From NCBI RefSeq assembly GCF_000002425.4, contig NC_037261.1, positions 1,782,659 through 1,846,658 of the forward strand: a stretch of DNA of 64,000 nucleotides. The letters run 5' to 3'. Source of the stretch: Physcomitrium patens. Taxonomy: Eukaryota > Streptophyta > Bryopsida > Funariales > Funariaceae. Position 1 is the first letter of the stretch. Each line of letters opens with the position of its first letter. Positions 39,134 to 49,432 of this stretch are shown here, piece after piece. The notes beneath the pieces were generated by a model that did no database searches, was not told the origin of the DNA, and was given only the letters and a program-made list of their open reading frames with translations. Position numbers and translations under genes: made by a program.

Positions 39134-40156
39134 ATGGAAGTAGACCAGGTCATAGACAGTGCATCTCCACAAGTAGACAATAGAGTGGCAACTCTTGCAG
39201 ATCTTCAAGCTCTTATGAATAGTGTACGAAAAGAGATTGCATTTCTTCGCAATCCAAGTAAAGAACCTCAAATTGATCTAGTGACCGAAGAAGCTAGACG
39301 CGAAATTCATAGCCTACAACAAGAGATTATTCGACTGAGAGAAGCAAGACATGTGTCACATACGACCCCTATGGATACTTCAAGGATTAGTACGAAAGAA
39401 CCAAAAGCGAGTATGCCAGACAAGTTTGACGGAACAAAAGCCAACTTCCGAGGTTTTGTGCAACAAATACGGCTTTACCTACGCTTATATCCTTCTCGTT
39501 ATCCGAATGGATTTACCCAGGTTGCTTTCATAGATACTCTTCTATTAGGAAATGCTCGCTCTTGGTTTGCTCCACTATTGGAGAAGGATTCTCCAATATT
39601 GTACGACCTAGAGGCTTTCATAGAGAGACTTACTGCTGCATTTGGAGATAGCGATCGAGAAAGAGTGGCTGAAAGAAAGATACAAAATCTGCGACAAGGA
39701 TCACGTTCTGCTGCAATCTATGCTGCAGAATTTCAACAGCTTACATGTGATCTTGATTGGAATGATAAGGCGTTCATGACACGATTTTGATATGGACTGA
39801 GAGATGATGTCAAGAACTTATTGATCACCATGCCTAAGGCGGATACTTTAGAAGAACTTATATCTCAGGCAATTATTTGTGACAACCGCCTCTTTGAATT
39901 ACGACAAGAAAGACGATCAGGCTGGAGAAATGATGGAGTATTTGCTACATTTTCAAAAGGTCCAGAGAATCACTCCATAGATCCTGAACCCATGCAAATT
40001 GATGCGGTACGTTTCAAACCCCTCACAGCTGAGGAAAGGAAGCGACGGTTTGAACAAAACTTGTGTTTATATTGTGGAGAAGCGGGCCATAAAGCTGTAG
40101 ATTGTCAGAAGAAACAGAAGCCTCAAACAACAAGACTCAGGAGTACAAGCATGTAG
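39134..40156 (+). pseudogene. Family A gag with one nonsense codon
   Basis: A start at 39134 gives a coiled-coil-like N-terminus (EARREIHSLQQEIIRLREA), then the retrotransposon gag core (MPDKFDGTKANFRGFVQQI ... ARSWFAPLLE ... LTAAFGD), then a CCHC zinc knuckle [14 protein letters not shown] near the end. A TGA at 39788-39790 interrupts the frame after the motif FMTRF; the frame resumes immediately ([11 protein letters not shown]). The role is the structural capsid of the virus-like particle. Gag overlaps the pol frame by about 55 bp, with pol in the -1 frame. Confidence 0.9.
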
Positions 40157-43100
40157 GAAAACAAGGACGCCCAGCCACAATAGGGACCGTGCGGCTGGAC
40201 ATCTCAACATCCAAAATTAATCAAGGTCCCTTTCTCTCAACTCAACCTTCAGATTGTTTTATGGTACCTTTACATCTGGGTATTCAAGAACTACAAGTCG
40301 ATGCTTTATTAGACTCGGGTGCATCCGCTTGCTTTATAGATGAAGAGTTTGCCAAACTTTACAATATTTCTCTTGTAAAGAAACTTAAGCCTGTCCATGT
40401 AGAAGTCATAGACGGACGACCATTGTCTTCGGGCAATGTTATCCATGAAACTAAACCATTGAAGGTACGTCTTGAAAACCATGAGAGCAATATTGTGTTT
40501 AATATTATCAAGACCCCTTCATGTCCTATCATTTTGGGACTATCTTGGCTTGATAGATATAATCCATTGATAGATTGGAAGTTGCGGAAAGTGACATTTC
40601 CAACAAACTCCTTGAAGGTGGAATCTGCCAAGACAATGTCTAGAAACAAATCCTTGTTTATAGGTGCAAGGGCTTTCATGAAGGAAGCCAAGCAAAATAC
40701 ACCTCTTGTCATCTTCGCAACTCCGACTCGAGAAGATGCAACTCCGACTTTGGTTATTCCAAAGCAGTATGAAGAATTCAAAGATGTCTTTGAAAAGAAG
40801 AATGTTGATATGCTGCCAGAGCATCGACCCTATGACTGTGCCATTGAATTGTAAGAAGGAGCACAACCACCTTTAGGACCAATCTACAATTTGTCGCAGA
40901 CGGAGTTGACTGAGTTGCGGAAGTACATTGACGAGAATCTAGCCAAGAACTTCATCCGTCATTCGAAGTCGCCAGCTAGGGCACCAATCTTATTTGTGAA
41001 GAAAAAGGATGACTCACTATAGATGTGCGTGGACTATCGAGGTCTCAAAAAGGTGACAAAAAAGAATTGCTACCCACTGCCTTTGATCTCTTGTCTTCTA
41101 GAACAACTTGGGCGTGCAAGGATCTTTACAAAGATTGACCTAAGGGGAGCTTACAACCTTGTGCGAATTAAGGAAGGAAATGAATGGAAGACAGCGTTCC
41201 GAACAAGGTATGGCCATTTTGAATACAATGTCATGCCATTTGGTCTTACTAATGCTCCAGCGGTCTTTCAACACATGATGAATGACATCTTTCGAGAGCA
41301 TCTAGACGATTTTGTTGTCATCTATCTAGATGATATTTTGATATTTTCTAAGAACGAGGAAGAACATGAGAAGCACGTTCGTCTGGTACTCAAAAAACTA
41401 CGGGAGCGAGGACTCTATGCCAAATTGGAGAAGTGCTTATTTCACCAAACTGAGATGGAGTTTTTGGGATTCATTGCGACTACGGAAGGCTTGAAGATGG
41501 ATCCAAAGAAGGTGGAAGCAATCATGTCTTGGGAAGTTCCAAAGACGGTTAGGGACGTACAATGTTTTCTTGGATTTGCTAACTACTATCGGATCTTCAT
41601 CAAGAATTATTCTCAAGTTGCTGCCCCCCTCACTCGGTTAACGTGTAAGGACAAGCTCGAATGGGGATCTATCGCAGAAAAAGTATTTCAAGATTTGAAG
41701 ATGGTATTTACTACAGCTCCAATCTTGATACATCCGGACTTTACAAAGGCCTTTTATTTGGAGACAGATGCTTCGGATTTTACTTTGGGAGCTGTACTTT
41801 CACAGATGGGTGTAGATGAGAAGCTCCATCCAGTTGCGTTCTATTCTCGAAAATTCTCTGCTGCTGAGATCAACTATGAGATCCACGATAAGGAACTCCT
41901 TGCTATAGTAGATTCTTTCCAAGAGTGGCGCCACTTTCTCGAAGGAACTGCACATCCAGTGACCGTATATACGGATCACAAGAATTTGGAGTATTTTATG
42001 TCGGCTCGGGTTTTGAATCGACGTCAAGCTCGGTGGAGTATGTCGCTATCCAGGTTCGACTTTGTTATTACTTATCGGCCTGGGAAGCAACAAGGGTTGT
42101 CCGATGCATTATCAAGGAGATCATATCTCACGCCAAAGGCTGGAGATGCAGCATTTGATCAACATTGCACGACATTGTTGAAGCCAGAGAAATTTCGGCT
42201 CAATGCAGCTATTGTACCAATTGATGCTGACTTCCTCGACCAGGTACGGGTCGCAACAATTGAAGATTCTATAGCCCTTGATATCAAGCAACATGCTAGT
42301 GATGATAAATTCAAGATGGAAGGAGATCTAGTATATTTCGAAGAGCGGTTGTATATCCCAAAAGGGCCAACACGACTCCGAGTTCTTCAATCTCGTCATG
42401 ACTTTCCAGCTGTGGGACATTTTGGATTCAATAAGACCTTAGAACTTATTTCCCGCGATTTCTGATGGCCTCAAATGTGGAAGGATGTGAAAGATTTTGT
42501 TGTATCTTGTGACATTTGTTCAAGATCCAAAAACCCTTGACATCGGCCTTATGGACTTCTACAGCCATTGCCTATTCCGCGCCGACCATGGTCTTCGGTT
42601 TCTATGGACTTTATTACGGATCTACCACCATCGAATTCATTTGACAGCATTTTTGTTGTCGTAGACCGGCTTACAAAGATGGCGCATTTTGTCCCTTGCA
42701 AGAAGACATCGTCAAGCGAAGACACAGCAAGACTCTTTCTTGATAATGTGTATCGATATCATGGTCTACCAGATGATATCGTATCGGATCGAGGAACCCA
42801 GTTTGTGTCAAAGTTTTGGAAATCTCTTTTTGAAATATTGAAGGTGGATATCAAGCTTTCTTCGACATTTCATCCTCAAACGGACGGCCAAACAGAACGA
42901 GTGAATCAAGTTTTAGAGCAATATTTACGTTGCACCATCAACTATCAATAAGATGATTGGGTCGCATATCTACCGCTAGCCGAGTTCGCATATAACAACA
43001 CCCTTCATGCGTCAACTCAACAAATGCCATTCTTTTCCAATTATGGATACCATCCAAAGCTTGACTTATGGAGTTCGTCAACGATTAACAATCCGGCAGC

Positions 43101-43662
43101 TGAAGGATTGGTGAAGGAGCTTTCGCAGCTTCAAACTACATTGAAGCTTCAATTGCAAACTGCCCAAGAATCTTACAAGGCATCCGCGGATAAATTTCAG
43201 AATCACGCACCTAAATTCACGATTGGAGACAAAGTTTGGCTGCTTCGACGAAATATTAAGACCAAGCGGCCATATGACAAATTGGACTATCGAAGATTGG
43301 GACCATTTGTTATCGAGAAGCAGATCAATCCTGTAGCGTATCGTCTAGAGTTACTAGCTACTATGAAGGTACATCCTGTCTTTCATGTTTCTTTGTTGGA
43401 GCCTTATCGAGAATCGTCTTTTCTTGGAAGAGTACAATGTCCACCACCTAGCATAGAAATAGAGAACCACGAAGAATACGAGGTGGAAAAGGTCCTGGAT
43501 TCACGGCAAAGACGGAGTAAATTAGAATACTTTGTGCATTGGAGCGGTTACGATATTAATGAACGAACATGGGAGCCGGCCGAAAATCTCGCAAATGCGC
43601 CGCAAAAGGTACAGGAGTTTCATCGACGATATCCTGAGAAACCCAAGCCGGTTCGACGATAG
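40102..43662 (+). pseudogene. Family A pol polyprotein: protease, RT, RNase H, integrase, chromodomain
   Basis: Protease: LLDSGASACFIDEEF (about 40305). RT: CVDYRGLKK, FTKIDLRGAYNLVRI, YNVMPFGLTNAPA and the catalytic YLDDILIF (about 41320). RNase H: ETDASDFTLGAVLSQMG, SRKFSAAEINYEIHDKELL and VYTDHKNL. Integrase: CDICSRSKNP zinc part, [34 protein letters not shown] and [15 protein letters not shown]. It ends with a chromodomain. Stops at 40852, 41020, 42463, 42538 and 42949 break the single frame (all start positions congruent 1 mod 3). Otherwise the frame is continuous, with no frameshift seen. It encodes the replication and integration enzymes; this copy cannot make them whole. Confidence 0.93.
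43470..43628 (+). other. Chromodomain at the C-terminus of family A integrase
   Basis: EYEVEKVLDSRQRRSKLEYF, VHWSGYDINERTWEPAENL and QEFHRRYP form a typical chromodomain with aromatic residues Y, W and W in place. It marks the element as a chromovirus. The usual role is targeting integration to methylated-histone chromatin. Confidence 0.9.
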
Positions 43663-43807
43663 CTTCTTACTGAAGCTTGCTCATCCAGAAAACAGAAAAG
43701 AGGAGAGAGCACCACCAAAATCCATAGTTGATGTAGTCATTCTCTCCAAGATAGCGTAGAACTTTGTTAGTAGCCCAAGTTTGTTCTTATTGTTTTAGCC
43801 TTTCAAT

Positions 43808-44152
43808 ATGGATAGCCAAGATACTACACTTGTCATGTCATCTCAAGCAACTAGCTCACGAAGACGACCGCGAGATGAAGAACCGCCTGCACCACGACGA
43901 CGTCGAAGGATTCCGAGCAATAGATCGCTGGTGATTGTATTTGAGGTCGAGCCTGCCTACAATGGTCAGCCAGAAGGAGTGTTTGCAGGACAATTTCACA
44001 ATGAAGACACGGAGGTTCATGCTTGGTCAGAAGAAGGCATGGGCTACTATCGTTGGCTTCAAGGACCATTGAATCACTTGCCTCGTGAACAACAATTGGA
44101 GTTCATAGCAGAGGTTATGCGACAGATCTTCATTTTCTTACGTTGGTATTGA
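43808..44152 (+). CDS. Extra small ORF downstream of pol in family A (unknown function)
   Basis: An intact 114-residue frame lies between the pol stop (43662) and the polypurine tract, where chromoviruses normally have nothing. The N-terminal 40 residues are basic and Ser/Arg-rich, with a PRRRRRIPSNR cluster that could be a nuclear localisation signal. The rest is a compact domain: SLVIVFEVEPAYNG, then VFAGQF, then MGYYRWLQGPLNHLPREQQ and EFIAEVMRQIFIFL. No signal peptide or long membrane helix is evident, so it does not look like an envelope. The family B element has a homologue at 54107-54355. I do not recognise the domain. It stayed open while pol took five stops, though its small size makes that weak evidence of selection. 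Confidence 0.8.
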   Translation: MDSQDTTLVMSSQATSSRRRPRDEEPPAPRRRRRIPSNRSLVIVFEVEPAYNGQPEGVFAGQFHNEDTEVHAWSEEGMGYYRWLQGPLNHLPREQQLEFIAEVMRQIFIFLRWY

Positions 44153-44187
44153 TTGACGATAACATTGCTTCTCGGAGACCTCGAAGC

Positions 44188-44202
44188 TAAAGGAGGAGGT
44201 GA
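44188..44202 (+). other. Family A polypurine tract
   Basis: AAAGGAGGAGGTGA-type purine run directly before the 3' LTR at 44203. Confidence 0.8.
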
Positions 44203-44676
44203 TGTTAGGGACATAGTCCTTAGACCTTTCTAGAGACAAGTTTCTAGAACCTTCTAGAAAGAAGTCTCTAGAAACTTCCAGAAGATTCCTTGAATATTCT
44301 CTTAGAATATTCTTTAAAGATTTCTTAAAGATTCTTTGAAGATTCTCTAAAGATTCCCTTAGAAGGCTCTAGAAGATTCTTAGAATATTTTAGTAGATTC
44401 TAGGAAGTTACTTGAGAAGCTTCCTAGCTCTTGGGTAGTTGCTCGAGAAGCTTCATAGTTCTCGGGAAGCTTCTTGATGCGCTTCCTTAGAACCATAGGC
44501 TAATAGTATATATAGGAGTCGAGGCTGAAGAGTTCTTCAGTCTCGACAACACATCTCTTGAAGCTCTAGCTCAATTCTCTTGGCGTTGCTCTTGTACTCA
44601 TCTGATAATCTAGTTCTTGTCATTTCTTCTTGAACTTCTTGTTTAGATTTCTTGTTTGTATTTTTGGTCCGTGACA
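44203..44676 (+). repeat. Family A 3' LTR
   Basis: 474 bp, same length as the 5' LTR. It has two perfect four-box heat-shock-type arrays, at 44242-44259 (TTCtaGAAccTTCtaGAA) and 44271-44288 (GAAacTTCcaGAAgaTTC). The second array has one change in the 5' LTR. Confidence 0.96.
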
Positions 44677-46157
44677 CCATCACGACCACCTCCAACCATT
44701 GATGTGGACAATGGATAATCATCATTCATATTAAATCTTTCCAAAATTCGTTTAATATACATTAGTTGGTAGAGAAAAATGCTACCATCTGTAAGATGTA
44801 TAATCTGAAGACCAATGCAGAAAGTTATTTTTCTTAGCATTTTCATCTCAAATTCACGTATAAGTAGGTTTGTAGCTGTAACACATGCAAATGTAGTGCC
44901 CACTAGGTTAAGATCATCAACATATACAGCGATGATCACAAAACTAGTTTTATCTCGTTTGATAAATAAACAAGGGATTAGTGGATCACTTATAAAATTA
45001 TTTTTAATTAAATAATCTCGAAGGAGTTGATACCACATTCATCTAGATTGTTTTAAACCATACAAGGCCTTACATAATTTAATACCACAATATTTTCTTG
45101 AAGCAGGTTGATTTGGAGTTCCTGTTTCTAAGCCAGGAGGAACTTTCATATAAATATTTGCATCAAGAGAACCATATAGATATGTAGTAACTACATCCAT
45201 CAGATGCATCTCAAGGGTGGCATGAACTGTCATTCCAATAATATATTGAAATGTAATTGAATCCATGACTGGAGAATATGTGGATTCATAATCAATGCCA
45301 AATCGTTGAGTAAATCCTTGAGCAACAAGACGAGCTTTATAGCGGGTTATTTGGCCTTGAGCATCTCACTTGCGTATTAATACCATTTTATATCCCACAG
45401 GGCGAGATGTAAGAGTGTCTACAATTAGACCAAAGACTTTTCTCTTACGCAAAGATGTATACTCTTTCTCAATAGCAGTTTTTTATTTTGATCAATCAGA
45501 GCGACGCATTGCCTCTACGATGGTTTGAGGTTCAAGATCGTCTTCTTCACAAGAAAGGGCTTCTATAATCATATATGCAAATGATTCATCTACCGTAATA
45601 GATGGTCTATTCCAAATATCATCTATAGCACAATACAGAATAGATAATTTTTTACTCAACTTGTTCTTATTCCTTCCAATTCCAAGATTATTTTTCATAG
45701 GAATTGAAGGTACATTATGCATGGATATATCATCATGAATTGGTAGTCCTACAAGATGAGTGGCAATTTCTTGAAAAGTAATACCAGGATTAGTTAATTT
45801 TATAGCTTTCTTCTTACGTGGTTGCTTATCTGGTCCACGAGTTCTTTCAGTTGTTGTTGTTATAACTTGAGGTATTGTAGTCAATGGCACTGCAATCTGA
45901 GCAGGTGCATTCTGAGCCTCATTAAAAGGAATTCTTAAAATTCTGGGTGCATCATTGAAGCCATGAGGTGTTTCATCCGCGATCCGTTTTAAATGTAAAA
46001 TCTTAGCAACTTTAGTTTCTGCCAAAGATGTTATAGGATCGGGATTCATTGTAAACGTTTCTGGTGCTTCAAATATGAGTACTTTATTTCTTTGTTGATT
46101 GAATATTCTTGTTTGAAGAGATGGGAATACACTTTCTTCAAAACGGCAATTTTGCAA
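44677..46157 (-). pseudogene. Copia reverse transcriptase and upstream linker
   Basis: The linker (46157-45492) is rich in charged and Pro residues and contains QTIVEAMRRSD, as found before copia RT. RT pieces: MDVVTTYLYGSLDANIYMKVPPGL, CKALYGLKQSR, and the catalytic YVDD in VIAVYVDDLNLVG (about 44920). It ends at the gypsy insertion point after NDDYPLSTSMVGG. Stops at about 45490, 45368 and 45037 interrupt the frame. Confidence 0.9.
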
Positions 46158-46241
46158 ACGTGCACGTAATAATGTGCCAGTTGATGGATCAATAATACGA
46201 ATAATGCTTGATGAATCAAAACCAACATATATGCCTTCTTG

Positions 46242-46814
46242 TCAATGTGCTCCAATGGTACGCCATTGAGGTTCTGATAGTGGTATCCAAGCACGGAAAT
46301 CAAATACTCGTAAGTGAGATACATTTGGAACACAATCCAAAATGAGCTCATGTGGTGAAACAATTTCAAGAGAAGAAGGGCGGAGGCATATTAATGTTGC
46401 AGCATGTAAAACTGCATGACCCCATATAGATGTAGGTAGATTTGCATGAAGGAAGAGTGGCCACGTAATGAGTTGTATACGCTTTATAAATGACTCTGCA
46501 AGTCCATTTTGAGCATATTCATATGGAACACAATATGTCAATTCGATTCATGTTGCAGTACAATAGTCTTCAAAAGACTTTGATGTAAATTCTTTTACAT
46601 TATCCATATGTAATGTTTTTATAGGATAATCAGGAAAATGTGCCTGAAAGCAAATAAGCATAGATATAAGATTGGCAAACACCATGTTTTGAGTTGATAA
46701 TAATGAAACATGTGATTGTTTACCTGATGCATCAACAAGGACCAAAAAATAACGAAATGGTCTTGATATTGGATTAATAGGACCACAAATATCACCATGC
46801 AATCTTTCAAGCAT
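46242..46814 (-). pseudogene. Copia integrase core
   Basis: LERLHGDICGPINP, RYFLVLVDASGKQSHVSLL, IKTLHMDNVKEFTSK and PYEYAQNGLAESFIKRIQ are the copia integrase D-D-E region. A stop near 46548 splits the domain. The usual SDNGGEF is HMDNVKEF. Confidence 0.9.
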
Positions 46815-46868
46815 TGGTGGTAATTCTTGTAGAAGTTTTCAAATTGAAAGCCGAGTAATCATTTTACC

Positions 46869-48437
46869 TTACACGTATACACGACATAATTCCATAGAGT
46901 CTACATCCACAGGCTTTAAATTGTGCCCAGTTATACATGGAATGATCTTTCTAAATAATGTGGATCTTGGATGTCCCAATTGTCCATGCCAGAGAGAAAC
47001 ACGACTCTCTGAGATAGATGATGCAAAATTAAATATAATGGGAGGCCAAATCACAATTCGATATAAATCATTTTCTGTAGCAAAAGCTTTTTCAACAACT
47101 TTATGATTCTTTGCAAGAACCAAAACTTCTTTTTTATTTAAAATAGCGGTCGAGAGGTGATAACCATTAATATGTACATCTCGGTAGCTGATCAGAATCC
47201 GAGGTGCTGAGGGTACAAACATCGCATGTTTATATTTTATGATGGAACCCGCAAGTAATTTTACCATCATTGTGCCCTCTTGGAAAAAAAACGCATTTGC
47301 TCCAGCCATAGTCATCATATTTTTAGTTTGCCAAGTTGAAGATTTTTCAATAAAAAATTGTCTATCTCGCAAGATAGTATGTGTTGTTGCAGAATCAATA
47401 AGCGCATCATTTGATTCATCATTAGAGGTTCTATCAGTCATGTAAGCCTCTAAGTCATCAACACCAATTGAATCCATGGACGCATCCATGGTATGAACTT
47501 CACGAGCCTTAGCTCGTAGTTTCTTATTTTCTTGGAACATTTTAATAAAATATTTTGAAGTACGGCACGCGTGTACTAAATGTCCAATCATTCCATACTT
47601 ATGACAAGAACGCATCTCTAATTTTTTTTTTCTATTATAATTAATAGTAGAACGTTTATTCTTTCCATATGTATAGAAATGGTCTTGACTATGACTACCT
47701 TGATACTTATGAGCACGTTTCCCATGTTTATATAATTTCTTCTTAGACTTTGAAATATTAAGTGCATGAGATTCAAGAACTATAGTTCCAATAGGACGAG
47801 CTTCCGCATTGCACAAGAGTAGCTTATTTTGCTTCTCCGTAAGAAGTAGATAGGACATGAGATCAAAATGACTCTGAAATTTCATATTCATGTATTGTTG
47901 TGCAAGCACAGCAGATGCAGGAAGAAATGTAGAGAGAGTTTTCTCAATCATTTCTTCTTCAGAAATGCTTTGTCCACATAATCATAATTGTGAGATAATA
48001 CTATACATTTCACTATTGAAAGCATTTAAATTTAAAAAATCCAAGACACGTAAATGTGTCCAATTATGACGTGCATGTGGAAGAAAAATGGTCTTTTGAT
48101 GATTAAACCTAGATTTAAGATTCTTCCAAAGTTCTACAGGGTCTTCCATTTCCAAATATTAATATTGAAATGCGAGTATAAGATGTCGACGAAGGAGAAG
48201 AAGTGCTTTCCAACGAATAGCAGGAGATATAGAAATACTTGTTGTAGGAGATTCTTCAAACATAATGGCATCCGAGAGTTGTTCTGCAAATAAATTTGCT
48301 TTTGCCATTTTTGCCCATAATAGATAATTGTTTCCATTTACAGTCAATGGTGGAAATAAAAGAGTTTGAAAATGTTGGGATGCACTAGTAATAGTAGGAA
48401 CCATTGTAGAAGCAGTTGAAGATGTTGAAGCACTCAT
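46869..48437 (-). pseudogene. Copia gag, protease and pre-integrase domain
   Basis: The gag start is at 48437 (MSASTSSTASTMVP ... FPPLTVNGNNYLLWAKMAKA). The UBN2-type gag core continues with stops near 48159 and 47990. A zinc knuckle follows, CHKYGMIGHLVHAC, in which the second Cys is Tyr. Then protease ALIDSATTHTILRDRQFF (D-S-A/G-A-T motif) and the GAG-pre-integrase SLWHGQLGHPRSTLFRKI. Broken, non-functional. Confidence 0.9.
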
Positions 48438-48541
48438 TATAAATAAATCTATAAAGAAAATATAAGATCAAGTAGAAAAGTTGAGTAAAACGTATCTTAA
48501 AGTATAAAGTCAAATAAAATGATAAACTTGAACTTAAAAAA

Positions 48542-48545
<4 letters not shown>

Positions 48546-48592
<47 letters not shown>
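48546..48592. repeat. (TA)n microsatellite in the copia leader
   Basis: A long perfect TA run between the 5' LTR and gag, within the untranslated leader. Confidence 0.9.
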
Positions 48593-48594
<2 letters not shown>

Positions 48595-48865
48595 AAGGAG
48601 AAAGAATTGCAGATTAAGGCAGCAAAACAGCAATAAAATGGCGACAGCAGGTAGCGGTAGAATGGCAAGGTGGCAGCGGCGGGCAACGGTAGGAAGTGAT
48701 GGACAACAGCGGTTGGTAAGGGCAGGCAATGGTGGGTAGCAGTGATCAGCGACGATGGCGACGACAGTGGCAGCGGCATTACGGTGGCGACGACGGCGAG
48801 CGGCAGCGACAGCGACAGATTTGGTGTCTGTTCGGCGGCAGTTTGGGGCGTAGTAGGGAACAGGG

Positions 48866-48990
48866 AGCAAGCAGAGGGTGGAGTTGGACTAGATCAAGTA
48901 TTCAGAGTAAGCAAAGGGTGGAATTGGGCTGGATCAAGTATTCAGAGTAAGCAGAGGGTGGAGTTGGGTTAGATCAAGTATTCACAGCAA
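48866..48990 (-). repeat. Three tandem ~41-bp units in the copia leader
   Basis: Plus-strand units of the form 'gcagagggtggagttggact' followed by 'agatcaagtattcagagtaa' repeat three times with minor changes. They lie in an unusually GC-rich leader (48600-49160). Confidence 0.8.
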
Positions 48991-49150
48991 GCAAGGCAGA
49001 GAGTGAAACAAGTGCTCTAAGCAAGCAACTAATGTGCGAGGGGCCAATAAGAAGAACAAGATCATGACCCAGATACTAAGCAAGGGTAGCAACAGGTTTG
49101 AAGAGTCAAAGATTAGAGTAAAAAAAATTGTGATAGTATATAGAAGAGAA

Positions 49151-49164
49151 TCGTGCTGATAACG
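49151..49164 (-). other. Copia primer-binding site
   Basis: The minus strand reads CGTTATCAGCACGA right after the 5' LTR, a common plant copia primer-binding sequence (TTATCAGCACGA). Confidence 0.75.
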
Positions 49165-49427
49165 TTTTGAGAATGTTTAAAAAGACACAAGAGTAATAGT
49201 AAGTCATACACACACACCAGTAGTAGTAAGTCATACACACACAAGAGTAGTAGTAAGTCATACACACAAAAATCTATTGATCTAGATGTGTCTTGTACAC
49301 AAGAAAAGAGAAGATAAGAGGATGAACAATACTTCTTTATTAGACTCTAAATACTGTAGCTACAGTAATTACTGTAGTCTATAGTAAATATTATGGAGAG
49401 CATCAGCTATATTTAATGATCTCAACA
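49165..49427 (-). repeat. Copia 5' LTR
   Basis: 263 bp matching 35655-35917. The inner terminus has TTTTGAG for TGTTGAG. It is followed by target duplication AATCT. Confidence 0.93.
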
Positions 49428-49432
49428 AATCT

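Larger units (their letters stand above)
38142..44676 (+). mobile_element. Complete Ty3/gypsy chromovirus, family A, nested in copia
   Basis: 6535 bp with 474-bp LTRs at both ends and target duplication CCATC (38137-38141 and 44677-44681). The order is LTR, leader with three tandem units, gag, pol (protease, RT, RNase H, integrase, chromodomain), an extra small gene, polypurine tract, LTR. The LTRs differ at about 13 sites by hand alignment, all transitions, so it is the younger of the two complete gypsy copies here. Gag-pol contains six stops and is inactive as it stands. Confidence 0.96.
35655..49427 (-). mobile_element. Complete Ty1/copia retrotransposon, dead, carrying two nested insertions
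   Basis: The element is bounded by 263-bp LTRs with terminal inverted repeats TGTTGAG/CTCAACA and flanked by the 5-bp target duplication AATCT (35650-35654 and 49428-49432). Inside, on the minus strand, the copia order is gag with zinc knuckle, protease, integrase, reverse transcriptase, RNase H, with a primer-binding site and a polypurine tract in the expected places. The coding part is split by a probable solo LTR (36815-38065) and a full gypsy element (38142-44676). Removing both leaves the copia RT/RNase H text contiguous in sense. Several in-frame stops exist besides the insertions. Confidence 0.95.

Noticed and set aside
43808-44152. Reading the extra ORF as a retroviral envelope gene
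   Set aside because: It is far too short, with no signal peptide, transmembrane helix or Cys pattern of an envelope protein.
48385-48870. 161-codon minus-strand frame in the copia leader
   Set aside because: It crosses the TA microsatellite and repeats and has biased Pro/Arg text. It precedes the real gag start at 48437 in a different frame.
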